A stretch of 64,000 nucleotides of DNA from MHLP01 sp043736515 (GCA_043736515.1 JAYTCK010000021.1:4246-68245); one strand, 5' to 3'; positions 7,970-16,879 are shown, counted from the stretch's first letter. Numbers and translations: made by a program. Notes: generated by a model not told the origin, from the sequence alone.

Positions 7970-9877
7970 TTATGGTTTTATCTCGTAGTCGTTAGGCCCT
8001 GCCTTCGGATCCGTCGAAAGTCTCGTTGTAAGATCAGTACGCGAGACATTAATAACTTCTCCCGTAAAAACATCAGTGGCGGTAAAAAGAATGTCCGTCA
8101 CAATTTTGGGGATAGATTGAGTCTGAGTAATGCTCGGGGTAAGTATGACCTGGAATGCTACTTCACGAGGTGGCTTTGCTACACCTACTCCGGCAGAAAT
8201 ATCTCCAGGACGCCACACAACTTGATTAGTCGTGCGATCAAACATAATGTTTTCTTTACTCGGGGAAACTGAGCCTGCCCACGCAACATATGGAGGAAGT
8301 GTGCCACGTATCTCGCCGTTCGTAAGATTGTTTGAAGTGTTTACGATGTTCCAAATTATCGTGTACGTTGTTTCTTGTTCCACTCGTGGAGGAATCGGGC
8401 CGCTGTTCACAAATGGCCCGACATAGTACACAACGCGTGTCGCGAATTGCGCTTGCGATGTCACTTTTGCACACTTGGTAATAACGGTTTTAATTTCTTC
8501 GGGGACTCCCGACTCAGAAATACGCTTACCGCGCACTGTGACATCGGCGCAAAGAGTAATGTTAGTAAGAGTACCCTGAGGCGGAAGTGGGGAGAATGCA
8601 AACTCATTTTCCCCTGTCGCCCCCGTTTCCATCACTGCAAGTGAAGGATCGCCTCGTTCATCCCATAAGATTGTGTCGTCGATCGATCGAAAAAATCCTT
8701 TATCCGCCGCAGTGACTGTTGTGCGGTCAAGTCCAACCCCTCGTAGGTGTACTTCGATCTGCGCATTAATAATTTTTGTTGCGAGGTTGTTTTTCCACTT
8801 TACCTTTCCGGTCACGCGCCCACCAAAATGCGCAACAGCCTCCTCGGCAGGTACCCCATTTAAGGTGAGTTCGACTCCAATGAATGGGCGCATCAACCTC
8901 ACAGAAGAGAGCACCTTGCTGTATATTGTTTCGATATCACGCGCCATGCGGTCGTTCGAGACTCCGATGTTCGTATAAAATACTTTTTCCTGAGTATCCT
9001 CTCCGGAAAGCACGCCGCGTACCTTCACTTCAAACTTGCCAGTTGAAGAGAGCGTCCCTATCTTCCATGTATTATTGCCCAGTGTGGGTTTTGGATCTGC
9101 ATCGATAAACGTAAATCCGAGGGGATATTCCATTTGCATGAGTACATCCCGAAGCGGTATCGCCGTATTCGAAACCGCTTTGATGGTGAATTCAATCGTT
9201 TGCCCTGCGTTTATTTCCTTGAGTGTGTTGACAGTGACATTGATAGGCGATGCGAGCAGGTTAATATTGCGTGTTTCTGTTTTCGAAAAAACTGAGTTCA
9301 CACCCTGAAAACGATACTCGAGGATTGCCCGAATCTCTTTGTCTGTGTTTGCTTCACCGAGAAAAATTGCCCTCGTGCGAAATTCTACCGTGGCGCCAGG
9401 AAGGAGTTTGTCAAAAATTTTCTTGTCATCATTGAGATCTTTGTCCGGATTTTCTCCTGATCGCGTGCCCGAGGGAAATACCACTTTAAGACTTGCGTAC
9501 TCGAGCGGAACACGATTGTTATTTGTAATTCTCACCATCATATCTACGGGCGCACCGGGCGTGGACGCGACGGGGAGATCAAACGCAATCTGAATATTCT
9601 TTTCAGAAGGTTTCGCGAGCGGATCAAATAATTGATAGAGCAAATACCCCCCAGAAAGTATCGCAGACAACACGGCAACAACAACGAGGGTCTTGAGCAT
9701 ACGCACGCCTGTTCTTTTTTGTGACATACCGTGAATAATTTTTGTGTCACCCCAATCACTCGCCACCTCAATATCGGAAGCGGATAATTCGGATTCTCGC
9801 TCATGGGACTCCCCGTCAGGCCTATAGAGACCGCGCTTGGCACGCTCGATGCGACTGCTGTCGTATTCAGTATCCAT
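7970..9877 (-). CDS. Single-pass membrane protein with large extracytoplasmic beta-rich repeats
   Basis: 635 residues, no recognised name. A charged cytoplasmic N-terminus (about 1-60) precedes one transmembrane helix (about 62-84, TLVVVAVLSAILSGGYLLY). The remaining ~550 residues are extracytoplasmic and read as successive Ig-like/DUF11-like modules: phrases such as VDMMVRITNNNRVPLEYASLK, INAGQTIEFTIKAVSNTAIPLRDV and ETTYTIIWNIVNTSNNLTNG are typical of conserved-repeat (DUF11/CARDB) domains. There is no C-terminal sorting signal. A structural surface or cell-envelope role is likely. It is the first gene after a folded intergenic stretch; the next gene, glyS, follows after repeat copy A. Confidence 0.7.
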   Translation of the reverse strand: MDTEYDSSRIERAKRGLYRPDGESHERESELSASDIEVASDWGDTKIIHGMSQKRTGVRMLKTLVVVAVLSAILSGGYLLYQLFDPLAKPSEKNIQIAFDLPVASTPGAPVDMMVRITNNNRVPLEYASLKVVFPSGTRSGENPDKDLNDDKKIFDKLLPGATVEFRTRAIFLGEANTDKEIRAILEYRFQGVNSVFSKTETRNINLLASPINVTVNTLKEINAGQTIEFTIKAVSNTAIPLRDVLMQMEYPLGFTFIDADPKPTLGNNTWKIGTLSSTGKFEVKVRGVLSGEDTQEKVFYTNIGVSNDRMARDIETIYSKVLSSVRLMRPFIGVELTLNGVPAEEAVAHFGGRVTGKVKWKNNLATKIINAQIEVHLRGVGLDRTTVTAADKGFFRSIDDTILWDERGDPSLAVMETGATGENEFAFSPLPPQGTLTNITLCADVTVRGKRISESGVPEEIKTVITKCAKVTSQAQFATRVVYYVGPFVNSGPIPPRVEQETTYTIIWNIVNTSNNLTNGEIRGTLPPYVAWAGSVSPSKENIMFDRTTNQVVWRPGDISAGVGVAKPPREVAFQVILTPSITQTQSIPKIVTDILFTATDVFTGEVINVSRTDLTTRLSTDPKAGPNDYEIKP

Positions 9878-9930
9878 ACTTTTATTATTATACCATTATT
9901 TTTATAGATGGAAAACATGAAATACTTCCG

Positions 9931-10154
9931 TAAATGGATGAAATTCGCGACGCGGGGTGAGCTGTGGTTTGAGAACCCATTCTGATGGACCACAGCGCAA
10001 GACCTTTTGACCCAGCCCCAGTTTTGTTTACTGAATTGCAAAACTGGAGCTGGGCAAAAGGTGTACTGCCCATGTAATGGGAGCGATGAGGAAGATGTAT
10101 TCTGATACATTGACCGAGTCGCAGGGACCCCGCAACAAAGAAGTTCGCCATTTA
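9931..10154. ncRNA. Candidate structured RNA locus between recO and the surface-protein gene
   Basis: A 224-nt gene-free stretch is closed by two distant stems: TAAATGG (9931-9937)/CCATTTA (10148-10154) and GCGGGGT (9952-9958)/ACCCCGC (10127-10133). Inside are four hairpins: GCTGTGGT/ACCACAGC (9961-9996) capped by CCAT-TCTG-ATGG; a ~22-bp near-perfect hairpin at 10003-10061; CCCAT/ATGGG (10069-10081); and ATGTAT-TCTG-ATACAT (10095-10110). I see no match to RNase P, tmRNA, SRP or 6S signatures. The strand is undetermined because the stems are symmetric. It could be a small RNA, a composite of palindromic repeats, or the recO 3' UTR. Confidence 0.5.
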
Positions 10155-10166
10155 TGGGAGTATTTC

Positions 10167-10754
10167 CTAGAGCTGAGAAGCTTGGAGGGCGTTATTTACT
10201 CCGAGAAGAAGTGCTGTGCGCTCACGATGCACACTCAGAAGTGTATCAGGAGTCCACGCCTCGTCAGCAAGGAGGTGTGCGTATGCTTCCCCTCCTTCCC
10301 AATATCCAAGGTGTGCGAGGAGGCGGATCACGAGCAAAAGCTCAGCAGCGCGTAAATGCGCTTCGTCGGAAATTTGCTCGAGAAATTGGAGTCCGGAAAT
10401 AATATCATCAAACAGCGCTTCATGACGTTCCTCACCTTGAATGAGACGCTCCAAGAGCCCTGCATGGTGTGCGAGAATACGACGTTTTGATGTATGCCGC
10501 CAGAGTTCACCATGTGAGTGCGTAGGGCGGGCAGAGATAAGCCGCCACCCATGTTTACCGCGAATAAGGTCGATCTCGGCATGCGAGAACGTTTGAAGTG
10601 CGTAGCGCAATTTTGAACGCGACTCGCGAAGACTCTTCGCATGTGCCATGACCAGCCCGAGTTCGCGTGTATAGCAAAAAAGACTGCGGTCTCCTTCGCC
10701 GACAGCCCGCCCGCCCAAGATCAAGGCTTCCGTATGATAGATATGATAGGACAC
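10167..10754 (-). CDS. recO: DNA repair protein RecO
   Basis: 195 residues, shorter than the usual ~240 of RecO. The N-terminal OB-fold is clear (YHTEALILGGRAVGEGDRSLFCYTREL, residues 4-30; RSKLRYALQTFSHAEIDLIRG) and a helical C-terminal region follows. RecO loads RecA onto SSB-coated ssDNA with RecR in the RecFOR pathway. The CxxC zinc motif of many RecO proteins is absent. The start codon is GTG. The shortened C-terminus is consistent with streamlined CPR genomes (inference). Confidence 0.85.
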   Translation of the reverse strand: MSYHIYHTEALILGGRAVGEGDRSLFCYTRELGLVMAHAKSLRESRSKLRYALQTFSHAEIDLIRGKHGWRLISARPTHSHGELWRHTSKRRILAHHAGLLERLIQGEERHEALFDDIISGLQFLEQISDEAHLRAAELLLVIRLLAHLGYWEGGEAYAHLLADEAWTPDTLLSVHRERTALLLGVNNALQASQL

Positions 10755-10832
10755 TTGCTCAGTATACAGTTGGCTGTTTCCTGTTGCCAGAAAAGCAAAA
10801 GCCGGAATTTTATGAGATTTTACCTTGAGATA

Positions 10833-13800
10833 TTACACACGAGAAACTGCAAGCGCGGACCCCTCAACGTAACTTGTGGCACCGACAGTGCTCATTACTT
10901 CTTCTTTGTACTTCTCAAGGAGTGGCTCAAGCACGCTTGGAATGGTGAGCACAATACGGTCGTTCGGATTGAGTTCTGCTTTCTTGCGGAGATCCTGAAT
11001 GGTACGAACAAGATCACGCATGTCACCTTCTTCTTTTAATTCCGGGGTAATGATTGTATCCAGTTCTACTTCGTTACCTTCTACCACTTCCTTAACATTA
11101 ACCTCGTCAGAAACGATCGCTTTCATTGCCTCGGAAAGTTTCGGTGCAGAGAGTGACGCGAGCGGTTGGCGCACTTTTATACCCGCCTTCGCGCGGATCT
11201 CAAGTGCACGAGTCACAACTTTGCGTGCTTCCTCCATTTCTTCGAGGATGGTGCTCGGGGCGACTCCGATCGAAGGCCAATTCTCAAGATGGACGCTTTG
11301 TTTTTGGCCCGTCATAGGAAGTCGACGATAGAGGTCATCTGCAAGAAACGGCATGAATGGCGCAATCAGTTTTGAAAGCTGGAGCAGTATCCACCCGGTC
11401 GTATCTATGGCAAAGGAGCGGTCTGCCCCATCTTCTGACTTGAATCTGTCTCTGGAGCGGCGTAGGTACCACGTCGAGAGATCTTCGACGAACGGCACAA
11501 TCGGTCGCGTCGCCTTATCAAGCTCGTGCGTATCGAGGTGGTGCGTTACCTCAGCATGGGTTTCATACCAGCGCGCAAGGATCCATCGGTCGAGGACGTG
11601 CGTGCTTTTTGGCACTTCGCTCGGCACAGCTTTTCCTGCCGCATACATTTCATAAAATGAGCGGACATTGTCGATGCGGAGTGTCATTTTTTTGAAAATC
11701 TCATCCACCCCCGACGCAGCAAAACGCAATTCCTCACTGCGCACAACGGGCGAGTTCATCATGTAAAACCGGAGTGCGTCTGCACCATACTTTTGCGCAA
11801 GCAAGAGCGGATCGGGATAATTCTTGAGCTTCTTCGACATTTTTTGTCCGTCTTCAGCAAGGATGAGGCCGGTCATGATGACGCTTTTGTATGCCGCACG
11901 ATCAAAAAGCCCAACAGAAAGGACGAGCATTGAGTAAAACCACCCGCGTGTTTGATCAACGCCTTCAGCAATAAAATCTGCCGGGAAATTTTTCATGAAC
12001 AGCTTCCCCTCACGCGTCGTCTCGTCACCCATATAATGAAACTGCGCATAGGGCATCGAGCCGGATTCAAACCAGCAATCAAACACTTCGGGAATGCGAC
12101 GCATAGTACCGAGTTCGCACGAGCAAAGATATTCGATGCGATCAATATAAGGGCGATGGAGGTCGAGCTCGAAACTACTGTTGTGTGGAATGGGTACAAA
12201 CTGAAGCTCTCGCGCTTGTGCGTAGCCAATATAGTCATCCTCTCCCTCTACGCGCATCCAAGCCGCTTCCCCTGGTGTTGCCCCACGCGCGACCGCATCC
12301 ATCATCCACGAACCGTACTCGTGAGTGACAAGCAGAATATGTTTACCTTTATACTTTGCATCAATGTCGTACAAGAATTCGGCGATGCGTGTTTTCATCT
12401 GCTCCAGATTTTCACCGTTGGGGCTTGGCTTCGTGAATTTTTCCAAGGTGGATGTGAAATATGATCGGTAGGTTTCAATAGCGCACCCACTGAAGTCTCC
12501 TGTATTTACTTCCGCAATGCGCGGATCGATAAGAATATCTGCTTCCGGAATACCCAGCACACCCGCGACGATTGCGGCGGTTTCTTTTGTGCGGAGCACC
12601 GGAGAAGCGATGATGAGATCAATACCCGCATCCTTCAATTTTGAAGCATTCGTCTTCACGCTCGCCCGCCCCTTCTCCGTCAGATGAATATCATCCTCCG
12701 GTTTGTAGCTCACCACACCGCGCACGTTGGAGTCCGACTCGCCGTGACGCATAACGGTGTAGCGATTGTTTGCCCCGATTTTTTCTTTGAGTTCGGAGAC
12801 GGATCCGAGCGTGTCTACCTTGCCGCACTTATTGCATTTCCACACAGGAAGCGGCGCTCCCCAGTAGCGACTGCGCGAAATAGCCCAATCGCGTGCTCCT
12901 TCGAGCCACTTTCCAAAACGCCCCTCGCGTGCGTTCTCGGGAATCCAATTAATCTCTTTGTTCTCTTCGATCAGACGGGGTTTCAGTGCCGTCACATTCA
13001 CAAACCACGATGATGCGGCGTAATTAAGCAGCGGAGTATCACAGCGCCAGCAATGCGGATAGCTGTGTTCTATTTTTTCTTTTGCAAATAAAACTCCTTT
13101 AGCTGCAAGTACTTTAATCACCGCGACATCGGTCGATGTGTGGTCGTCCTTGGGTTTCGCTTGAAGTCCTGCGAAGTCAGTAACCTCGGGTTTCATTCTG
13201 CCGTCCATTCCCACATGCTGAATCAGTGGGAGCTTCAGCTTCTTTGCTAGCTCCATATCTTCTTCACCGAATGCCGGTGCTTCGTGCACGATACCTGTTC
13301 CACTTTCGACGGTCACAAAGTCCGCCCCGACAACCTTCCAGGCATTCTCGCGGTGCTCGAGTTTTTCGTCGTTGGTGTAATAGTCAAAGATGGGTGCATA
13401 TGAAAGTCCTACGAATGCTTTTCCCTTGCGTTCCTCGACAATCTCGTATTCTTTGTCTTTGAAAACGCGCGCAACTAATTCTTTTGCGACGACGTAGCGC
13501 TTTCCTCCGTGAAGGACGACCACATACATGACATCGGGATTAACTGCGACCGCAACATTGCCCGGGAGAGTCCACGGTGTTGTCGTCCATGCAATAAGAA
13601 AAGTCCCTTGCTCTTCGAGAAGTTGAAACAACACATACACCGAAATATCTTTGATATCTTTGTACGCAAGCGTGACTTCCGATGCGGCAAGTGTTGTCTC
13701 ACAGCGCGGACAAATGTGCATCGATTTAAATCCCTCGTAAATCAGCTTTTTGTCATAGAGGGTTTTGAACGCCCACCATACGCTTTCGGAATATGATGAA

Positions 13801-14300
13801 TCCATTGTCTTGTATTCATTTTCCATGTCCACAAAGCGGCCCATGCGCGGCACAATGGCGCGCCACTCCTCATCGTAGCGAAAAACACTCTCTCGTGCTT
13901 TTTGGTTGAACTTTTCAATACCATATTCTTCAATATCTTTCTTGGCCTTGAAACCGAGTTCTTTCTCGATGATATTCTCGATGGGAAGCCCGTGACAGTC
14001 CCATCCCCACTGGCGACGCACGAAGCGGCCGCGCATTGTTTGGTAGCGTGGAATCACGTCTTTTATCGTCCCCTGAAGCAAGTGCCCGTAGTGCGGAAGT
14101 CCTGTGGCAAACGGTGGGCCATCATAAAAAACGTACGGCTCATTCCCTTCTGTCTGCACAAGAGATTTCTGAAAAATACTTTCGGCCTTCCAGTGCCGAA
14201 GCACTTCTTCCTCGCGCTCCGGAATGGAGTCATTTTTTTTCAACGGTGGAGGTACTGCCGATGCGGTACTATTGTCTTTCTTTTGTTCATCGGTGGCCAT
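10833..14300 (-). CDS. ileS: Isoleucyl-tRNA synthetase with an inserted histidine-phosphatase domain
   Basis: 1155 residues. The synthetase signatures are intact: PHYGH (HIGH motif) at 69-73, the CP1 editing domain (about 230-400, AWTTTPWTLPGN and GTGIVHEAPAFGEED), DGQKMSKK at 817-824, and a C-terminal anticodon domain. It belongs to the archaeal/eukaryal-like IleS type, which has CxxC...CxC zinc ribbons. Within the second ribbon, between C489/C492 and C726/C728, a complete phosphoglycerate-mutase-type domain is inserted (about 512-690). Its RHGE motif is at R518-H519, the second arginine is R570 in SPVLRTKET, the acid is E597, and the second histidine is H660 in VTHE, so all catalytic residues are kept. 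The frame is continuous, so this is a genuine domain insertion rather than two genes. What the phosphatase dephosphorylates is unknown. Confidence 0.93.
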   Translation of the reverse strand: MATDEQKKDNSTASAVPPPLKKNDSIPEREEEVLRHWKAESIFQKSLVQTEGNEPYVFYDGPPFATGLPHYGHLLQGTIKDVIPRYQTMRGRFVRRQWGWDCHGLPIENIIEKELGFKAKKDIEEYGIEKFNQKARESVFRYDEEWRAIVPRMGRFVDMENEYKTMDSSYSESVWWAFKTLYDKKLIYEGFKSMHICPRCETTLAASEVTLAYKDIKDISVYVLFQLLEEQGTFLIAWTTTPWTLPGNVAVAVNPDVMYVVVLHGGKRYVVAKELVARVFKDKEYEIVEERKGKAFVGLSYAPIFDYYTNDEKLEHRENAWKVVGADFVTVESGTGIVHEAPAFGEEDMELAKKLKLPLIQHVGMDGRMKPEVTDFAGLQAKPKDDHTSTDVAVIKVLAAKGVLFAKEKIEHSYPHCWRCDTPLLNYAASSWFVNVTALKPRLIEENKEINWIPENAREGRFGKWLEGARDWAISRSRYWGAPLPVWKCNKCGKVDTLGSVSELKEKIGANNRYTVMRHGESDSNVRGVVSYKPEDDIHLTEKGRASVKTNASKLKDAGIDLIIASPVLRTKETAAIVAGVLGIPEADILIDPRIAEVNTGDFSGCAIETYRSYFTSTLEKFTKPSPNGENLEQMKTRIAEFLYDIDAKYKGKHILLVTHEYGSWMMDAVARGATPGEAAWMRVEGEDDYIGYAQARELQFVPIPHNSSFELDLHRPYIDRIEYLCSCELGTMRRIPEVFDCWFESGSMPYAQFHYMGDETTREGKLFMKNFPADFIAEGVDQTRGWFYSMLVLSVGLFDRAAYKSVIMTGLILAEDGQKMSKKLKNYPDPLLLAQKYGADALRFYMMNSPVVRSEELRFAASGVDEIFKKMTLRIDNVRSFYEMYAAGKAVPSEVPKSTHVLDRWILARWYETHAEVTHHLDTHELDKATRPIVPFVEDLSTWYLRRSRDRFKSEDGADRSFAIDTTGWILLQLSKLIAPFMPFLADDLYRRLPMTGQKQSVHLENWPSIGVAPSTILEEMEEARKVVTRALEIRAKAGIKVRQPLASLSAPKLSEAMKAIVSDEVNVKEVVEGNEVELDTIITPELKEEGDMRDLVRTIQDLRKKAELNPNDRIVLTIPSVLEPLLEKYKEEVMSTVGATSYVEGSALAVSRV

Positions 14301-14344
14301 AGTGGGATTATACTATATGTTTTAGTGCCGAGTTGCAAAAAAAA

Positions 14345-14373
14345 CCCGAACAACGGTCGTTGTTCGGGCTATT
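14345..14373 (-). terminator. Rho-independent terminator after the 14372 kinase gene
   Basis: CCCGAACAAC (14345-14354) and GTTGTTCGGG (14359-14368) form a 10-bp stem with a GGTC loop. On the minus strand the stem is followed by eight Ts. It overlaps the kinase stop region and separates it from ileS. Confidence 0.85.
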
Positions 14374-15127
14374 ATTCACTTTTTGAAAAAGCGAGCCATA
14401 AAAGGATTTTATGACGAAGTTGAGATTGGAGATGGGAGATCTCACCGCTATTATCGATCACGAGGTGAGCGTAGGGTTTAAGCATCCGAATTTGCGCTTC
14501 AGCTTCCGCCTCGCGACGCATAAGAAATTCAGCATATGTCATTTCTGCATCCCCGGGATTTTCATTTCGGACCACGGTACGCCTGTATGCAATCTCCGGA
14601 TTACATTCAAGATAGACAAGCCTGAAATTAGGCTCAGCAAGTATCGTGCCGATATCCACTAATCTCCGAATGCCTTCGATTACAGCGACCGGGCTCCCTG
14701 AGCTCTGTTTCGAACTCCGCGCAATGATGGCTCGCTCGAGAATGTTCTCAGCGAAGATGGACCGCAGCGCCGTGGAGAGACTCTGCATGGTGACGCGGTC
14801 GACTTTTATTTCGTTGTCGTTGAATAGCCAGTTCTGCACCACCCAATCAGTAAACTCAAGAAACCTATTTTCATGCGCTGCCCTCGCGACGATATCCCAA
14901 GGGTATACGGCACACAATCCCTCTTCGAGCGCGTGCTCGAGCTGGTCCCGATCCTCACGAGAATAGTCTCCTGCAATTTTGCGTTCATTGAACCAGACAA
15001 TAAACTCGCGCAACGAATCAGAGAAGCGGAGGGAGCGCGTGCCCGGATATAACGTTTTGACATATGTTGCGGATGCAGTTTTGCCGCCGCCAATTTCGGC
15101 CACAAAACCAAGCTGAAGCTGTGCCAT
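14372..15127 (-). CDS. P-loop nucleotide kinase-like protein (paralogue of 19382-19939)
   Basis: 251 residues with Walker A AEIGGGKTAS near the N-terminus. The C-terminal two thirds align by eye with the 185-residue protein at 19.4 kb: VIEGIRRLxD, FRLVYLECNPEIAYRR, and an acidic YAEFLMRREAEAE helix followed by VIDNSG, against VIDGVRRLED, FKLCYISAPMRTRYER, FEEFERDHQREAE and VIDNSG. This copy has about 45 extra residues in the first third (WFNERKIAGDY...DWVVQNW). The fold resembles dephospho-CoA kinase/dNMP kinase-like enzymes; the true substrate is unknown. It has its own strong terminator and is divergent from the kinase-CYTH gene. Confidence 0.7.
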   Translation of the reverse strand: MAQLQLGFVAEIGGGKTASATYVKTLYPGTRSLRFSDSLREFIVWFNERKIAGDYSREDRDQLEHALEEGLCAVYPWDIVARAAHENRFLEFTDWVVQNWLFNDNEIKVDRVTMQSLSTALRSIFAENILERAIIARSSKQSSGSPVAVIEGIRRLVDIGTILAEPNFRLVYLECNPEIAYRRTVVRNENPGDAEMTYAEFLMRREAEAEAQIRMLKPYAHLVIDNSGEISHLQSQLRHKILLWLAFSKSE

Positions 15128-15255
15128 GTATTCTCACAATCAAAATAACAATCTATCCTGAATGTTAAATTATTTGCGCAAAGAAATATCTATTGACAAT
15201 GAGTGTGTCACATGGGAGATTTTCACGAGAGTGATCCTCACACAAAGGAGCGGCT

Positions 15256-16353
15256 ATGAGTGTCCAGGTTATGGTGCTTGAGGGAGGCCCGGGCGGCGGC
15301 AAAACATCCGTGCTCCCCTATGTGCGTCGCTTCTTCGAGAAGATCGGCTACACAGTCTTCATTTCACCCGAAGCGGCGACCGACCTCATCAAAAGCGGAA
15401 TAGTGCCCGGAAAAACTGTTCCAAACAAACTTTTCCAGAAATTGGTATTCGCAAAAATAATCGAGTCTCTTGCGGCATGCCACAAGGCGGCGAATGCGCA
15501 AAGCGACAAAAAGTGCCTAATCTTTTGTGACCGCGGACTGCGTGGCGGTCTCGCCTATACGAGCCCGGGACACTTTGCACACCTCGCAAAAAAATTCGGC
15601 ACACATCCCGAGATCCTCCGCGATCACCGCGCAGCTGCCGTGTTTCATATGCGCACTGCCGCACTGGGTGCTGAGAACTTCTATACCTGCGCAAACAACA
15701 CGGCACGAGACGAAAATATTGAAGAAGCGCGTGCTCAGGATGAACGTTCCTTAAATGCATGGGTTGGACATCCGCATCTTCGCGTAATCCCCAATGTTAC
15801 GGGCAGCTCGTTCAAGCAAAAACGTAGCCGGCTGATACGCGAGATCGTTCATTTTCTTAACAAAAAAGAAATCGAGCGCAAATTTCTTGTTGAGTACCCT
15901 GATTTCAGTGTGCTCCCCCACCACGCACGCGTCCCGATCATTCAGCATTACCTCAAAAATGAAAAAGGTGAGAAGTGGCGGGTACGTGTACGAGGTGAGA
16001 GCAACGCACGCCTCTATACAGAAACAAAAAAGACGGGCGGAATCGGACTCTCATGCCACGAAGACGAGCATGTCATCACAAAGAATAAACACCACCATCT
16101 CGTCATGACCGCCCTTGATCGCACGCGCCAGCCGATCGAAAAGTACCGTCACTGCTTTGTCTTCGAAAATCAGTACTTTGAACTTGACGTCTTTAAGGAT
16201 CCCAAACTCCCCTGTGCCGTCCTTGAGATTGAGCTTTTATCAGAGCATCAGCACGTGTCCCTGCCGCCATTTCTCAAAGTGATAAGAGAAGTGACCATGG
16301 ACCCAGCATGGAAAAATAGCGCAATCGCAAAGCGTATTCCTGCTCTTCTCTAG
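15256..16353 (+). CDS. P-loop kinase-CYTH (triphosphate tunnel) fusion protein
   Basis: 365 residues. The N-terminal half (1-195) is an AAA_28-type P-loop domain with Walker A GGPGGGKTS (residues 10-18) and an FCDRGLRGG motif resembling the DR motif of nucleoside kinases. The C-terminal half begins with KEIERKFLVEYP: this is the ExExK signature of the CYTH/triphosphate tunnel metalloenzyme family, followed by alternating charged strands (WRVRVRGE, LYTETKKTG, YFELDVF, AVLEIELLSE). CYTH enzymes hydrolyse inorganic triphosphate or other triphosphorylated substrates. A comparable kinase-CYTH fusion is known in plant TTM proteins. A good RBS (AAAGGAG) lies 6-7 nt before the ATG. The gene is monocistronic, with a terminator right after it. 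Confidence 0.8.
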   Translation: MSVQVMVLEGGPGGGKTSVLPYVRRFFEKIGYTVFISPEAATDLIKSGIVPGKTVPNKLFQKLVFAKIIESLAACHKAANAQSDKKCLIFCDRGLRGGLAYTSPGHFAHLAKKFGTHPEILRDHRAAAVFHMRTAALGAENFYTCANNTARDENIEEARAQDERSLNAWVGHPHLRVIPNVTGSSFKQKRSRLIREIVHFLNKKEIERKFLVEYPDFSVLPHHARVPIIQHYLKNEKGEKWRVRVRGESNARLYTETKKTGGIGLSCHEDEHVITKNKHHHLVMTALDRTRQPIEKYRHCFVFENQYFELDVFKDPKLPCAVLEIELLSEHQHVSLPPFLKVIREVTMDPAWKNSAIAKRIPALL

Positions 16354-16357
16354 TCTT

Positions 16358-16383
16358 ATGCCCCATTACTGGGGCATTTTTTC
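16358..16383 (+). terminator. Terminator after the kinase-CYTH gene
   Basis: ATGCCCC (16358-16364) and GGGGCAT (16371-16377) form a 7-bp stem followed by TTTTTT on the plus strand, five bases after the stop codon. Confidence 0.85.
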
Positions 16384-16392
16384 TTCTGCACA

Positions 16393-16644
16393 CTACAGAT
16401 TGTGCATGTATACTGTGTCATTCCAATTCGCAACACCCTCAAGTGCGACGATGTCATCTTTGAGCTGGCGCTCATGAGTATCAAGCATCAGCATTTCCCG
16501 ATTACGCTTTTTATTTTCTACAAATATCTCATAAGTATGGTAGCGATACAAAAAACCCGCAATCAAACAGTTTGCAATAACGGCCATCACCACAAGGATG
16601 GTGAAGCCGTTTAATTGAATGATTTCTTTACGTTCGTTATTCAT
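16393..16644 (-). CDS. Small single-pass membrane protein with coiled-coil tail
   Basis: 83 residues, not recognised. A short charged N-terminus is followed by one hydrophobic helix (about 12-34, NGFTILVVMAVIANCLIAGFL) and a basic/acidic helical region (ENKKRNREMLMLDTHERQLKDDIVALEG) that could form a coiled coil. This is the general plan of FtsL/DivIC-like division proteins or of pilin-like proteins, but there is no glutamate at position +5 after the NGF site and no clear family signature. It starts 1 nt after the stop of the next upstream gene (16646-16879), so the two are probably co-translated downstream of argS. Confidence 0.55.
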   Translation of the reverse strand: MNNERKEIIQLNGFTILVVMAVIANCLIAGFLYRYHTYEIFVENKKRNREMLMLDTHERQLKDDIVALEGVANWNDTVYMHNL

Positions 16645-16645
16645 G

Positions 16646-16879
16646 TTATTTAAGGATTGAGGTGGTCGTACTTGCGCGTAACTGGTCGCGATATAGGGTG
16701 AGCTTGGTTATTTGCAGTTCCGCCTGTGTTCGTTCATAGGCATTTTGAGCACGCAGTTTCGTCATACTCATTTCGTGAAGCGCGTACCCAACAAGCAGCG
16801 TCCCTATCATTGTAGCGCCGATAATTTTCCACACGCTCTTCATTGGTGTTTGCTCTGTTGTTGGGGTTTCAGTTTCCAT
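16646..16879 (-). CDS. Small membrane protein, unknown
   Basis: 77 residues, not recognised. A polar, threonine/glutamate-rich start (about 1-15), one transmembrane helix (about 17-35, WKIIGATMIGTLLVGYAL) and a charged helical C-terminus (QNAYERTQAELQITKLTLYRDQLR) suggest type II topology with an extracytoplasmic coiled coil. It lies between argS (31 nt upstream) and the similar-looking 83-residue protein, so the pair may form a complex. Confidence 0.55.
   Translation of the reverse strand: METETPTTEQTPMKSVWKIIGATMIGTLLVGYALHEMSMTKLRAQNAYERTQAELQITKLTLYRDQLRASTTTSILK

Noticed and set aside
9931..10154. RNase P RNA, tmRNA, SRP RNA or 6S RNA
   Set aside because: The GAGGAAAGUC/ACAGAAA, T-arm, GGAAG SRP-tip and central-bubble signatures were looked for and are not present.
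10223..10245. ACACT-CAGA-AGTGT hairpin as a further member of the TCTG-loop family
   Set aside because: It lies inside recO coding sequence and has no related flanks, so chance is sufficient.
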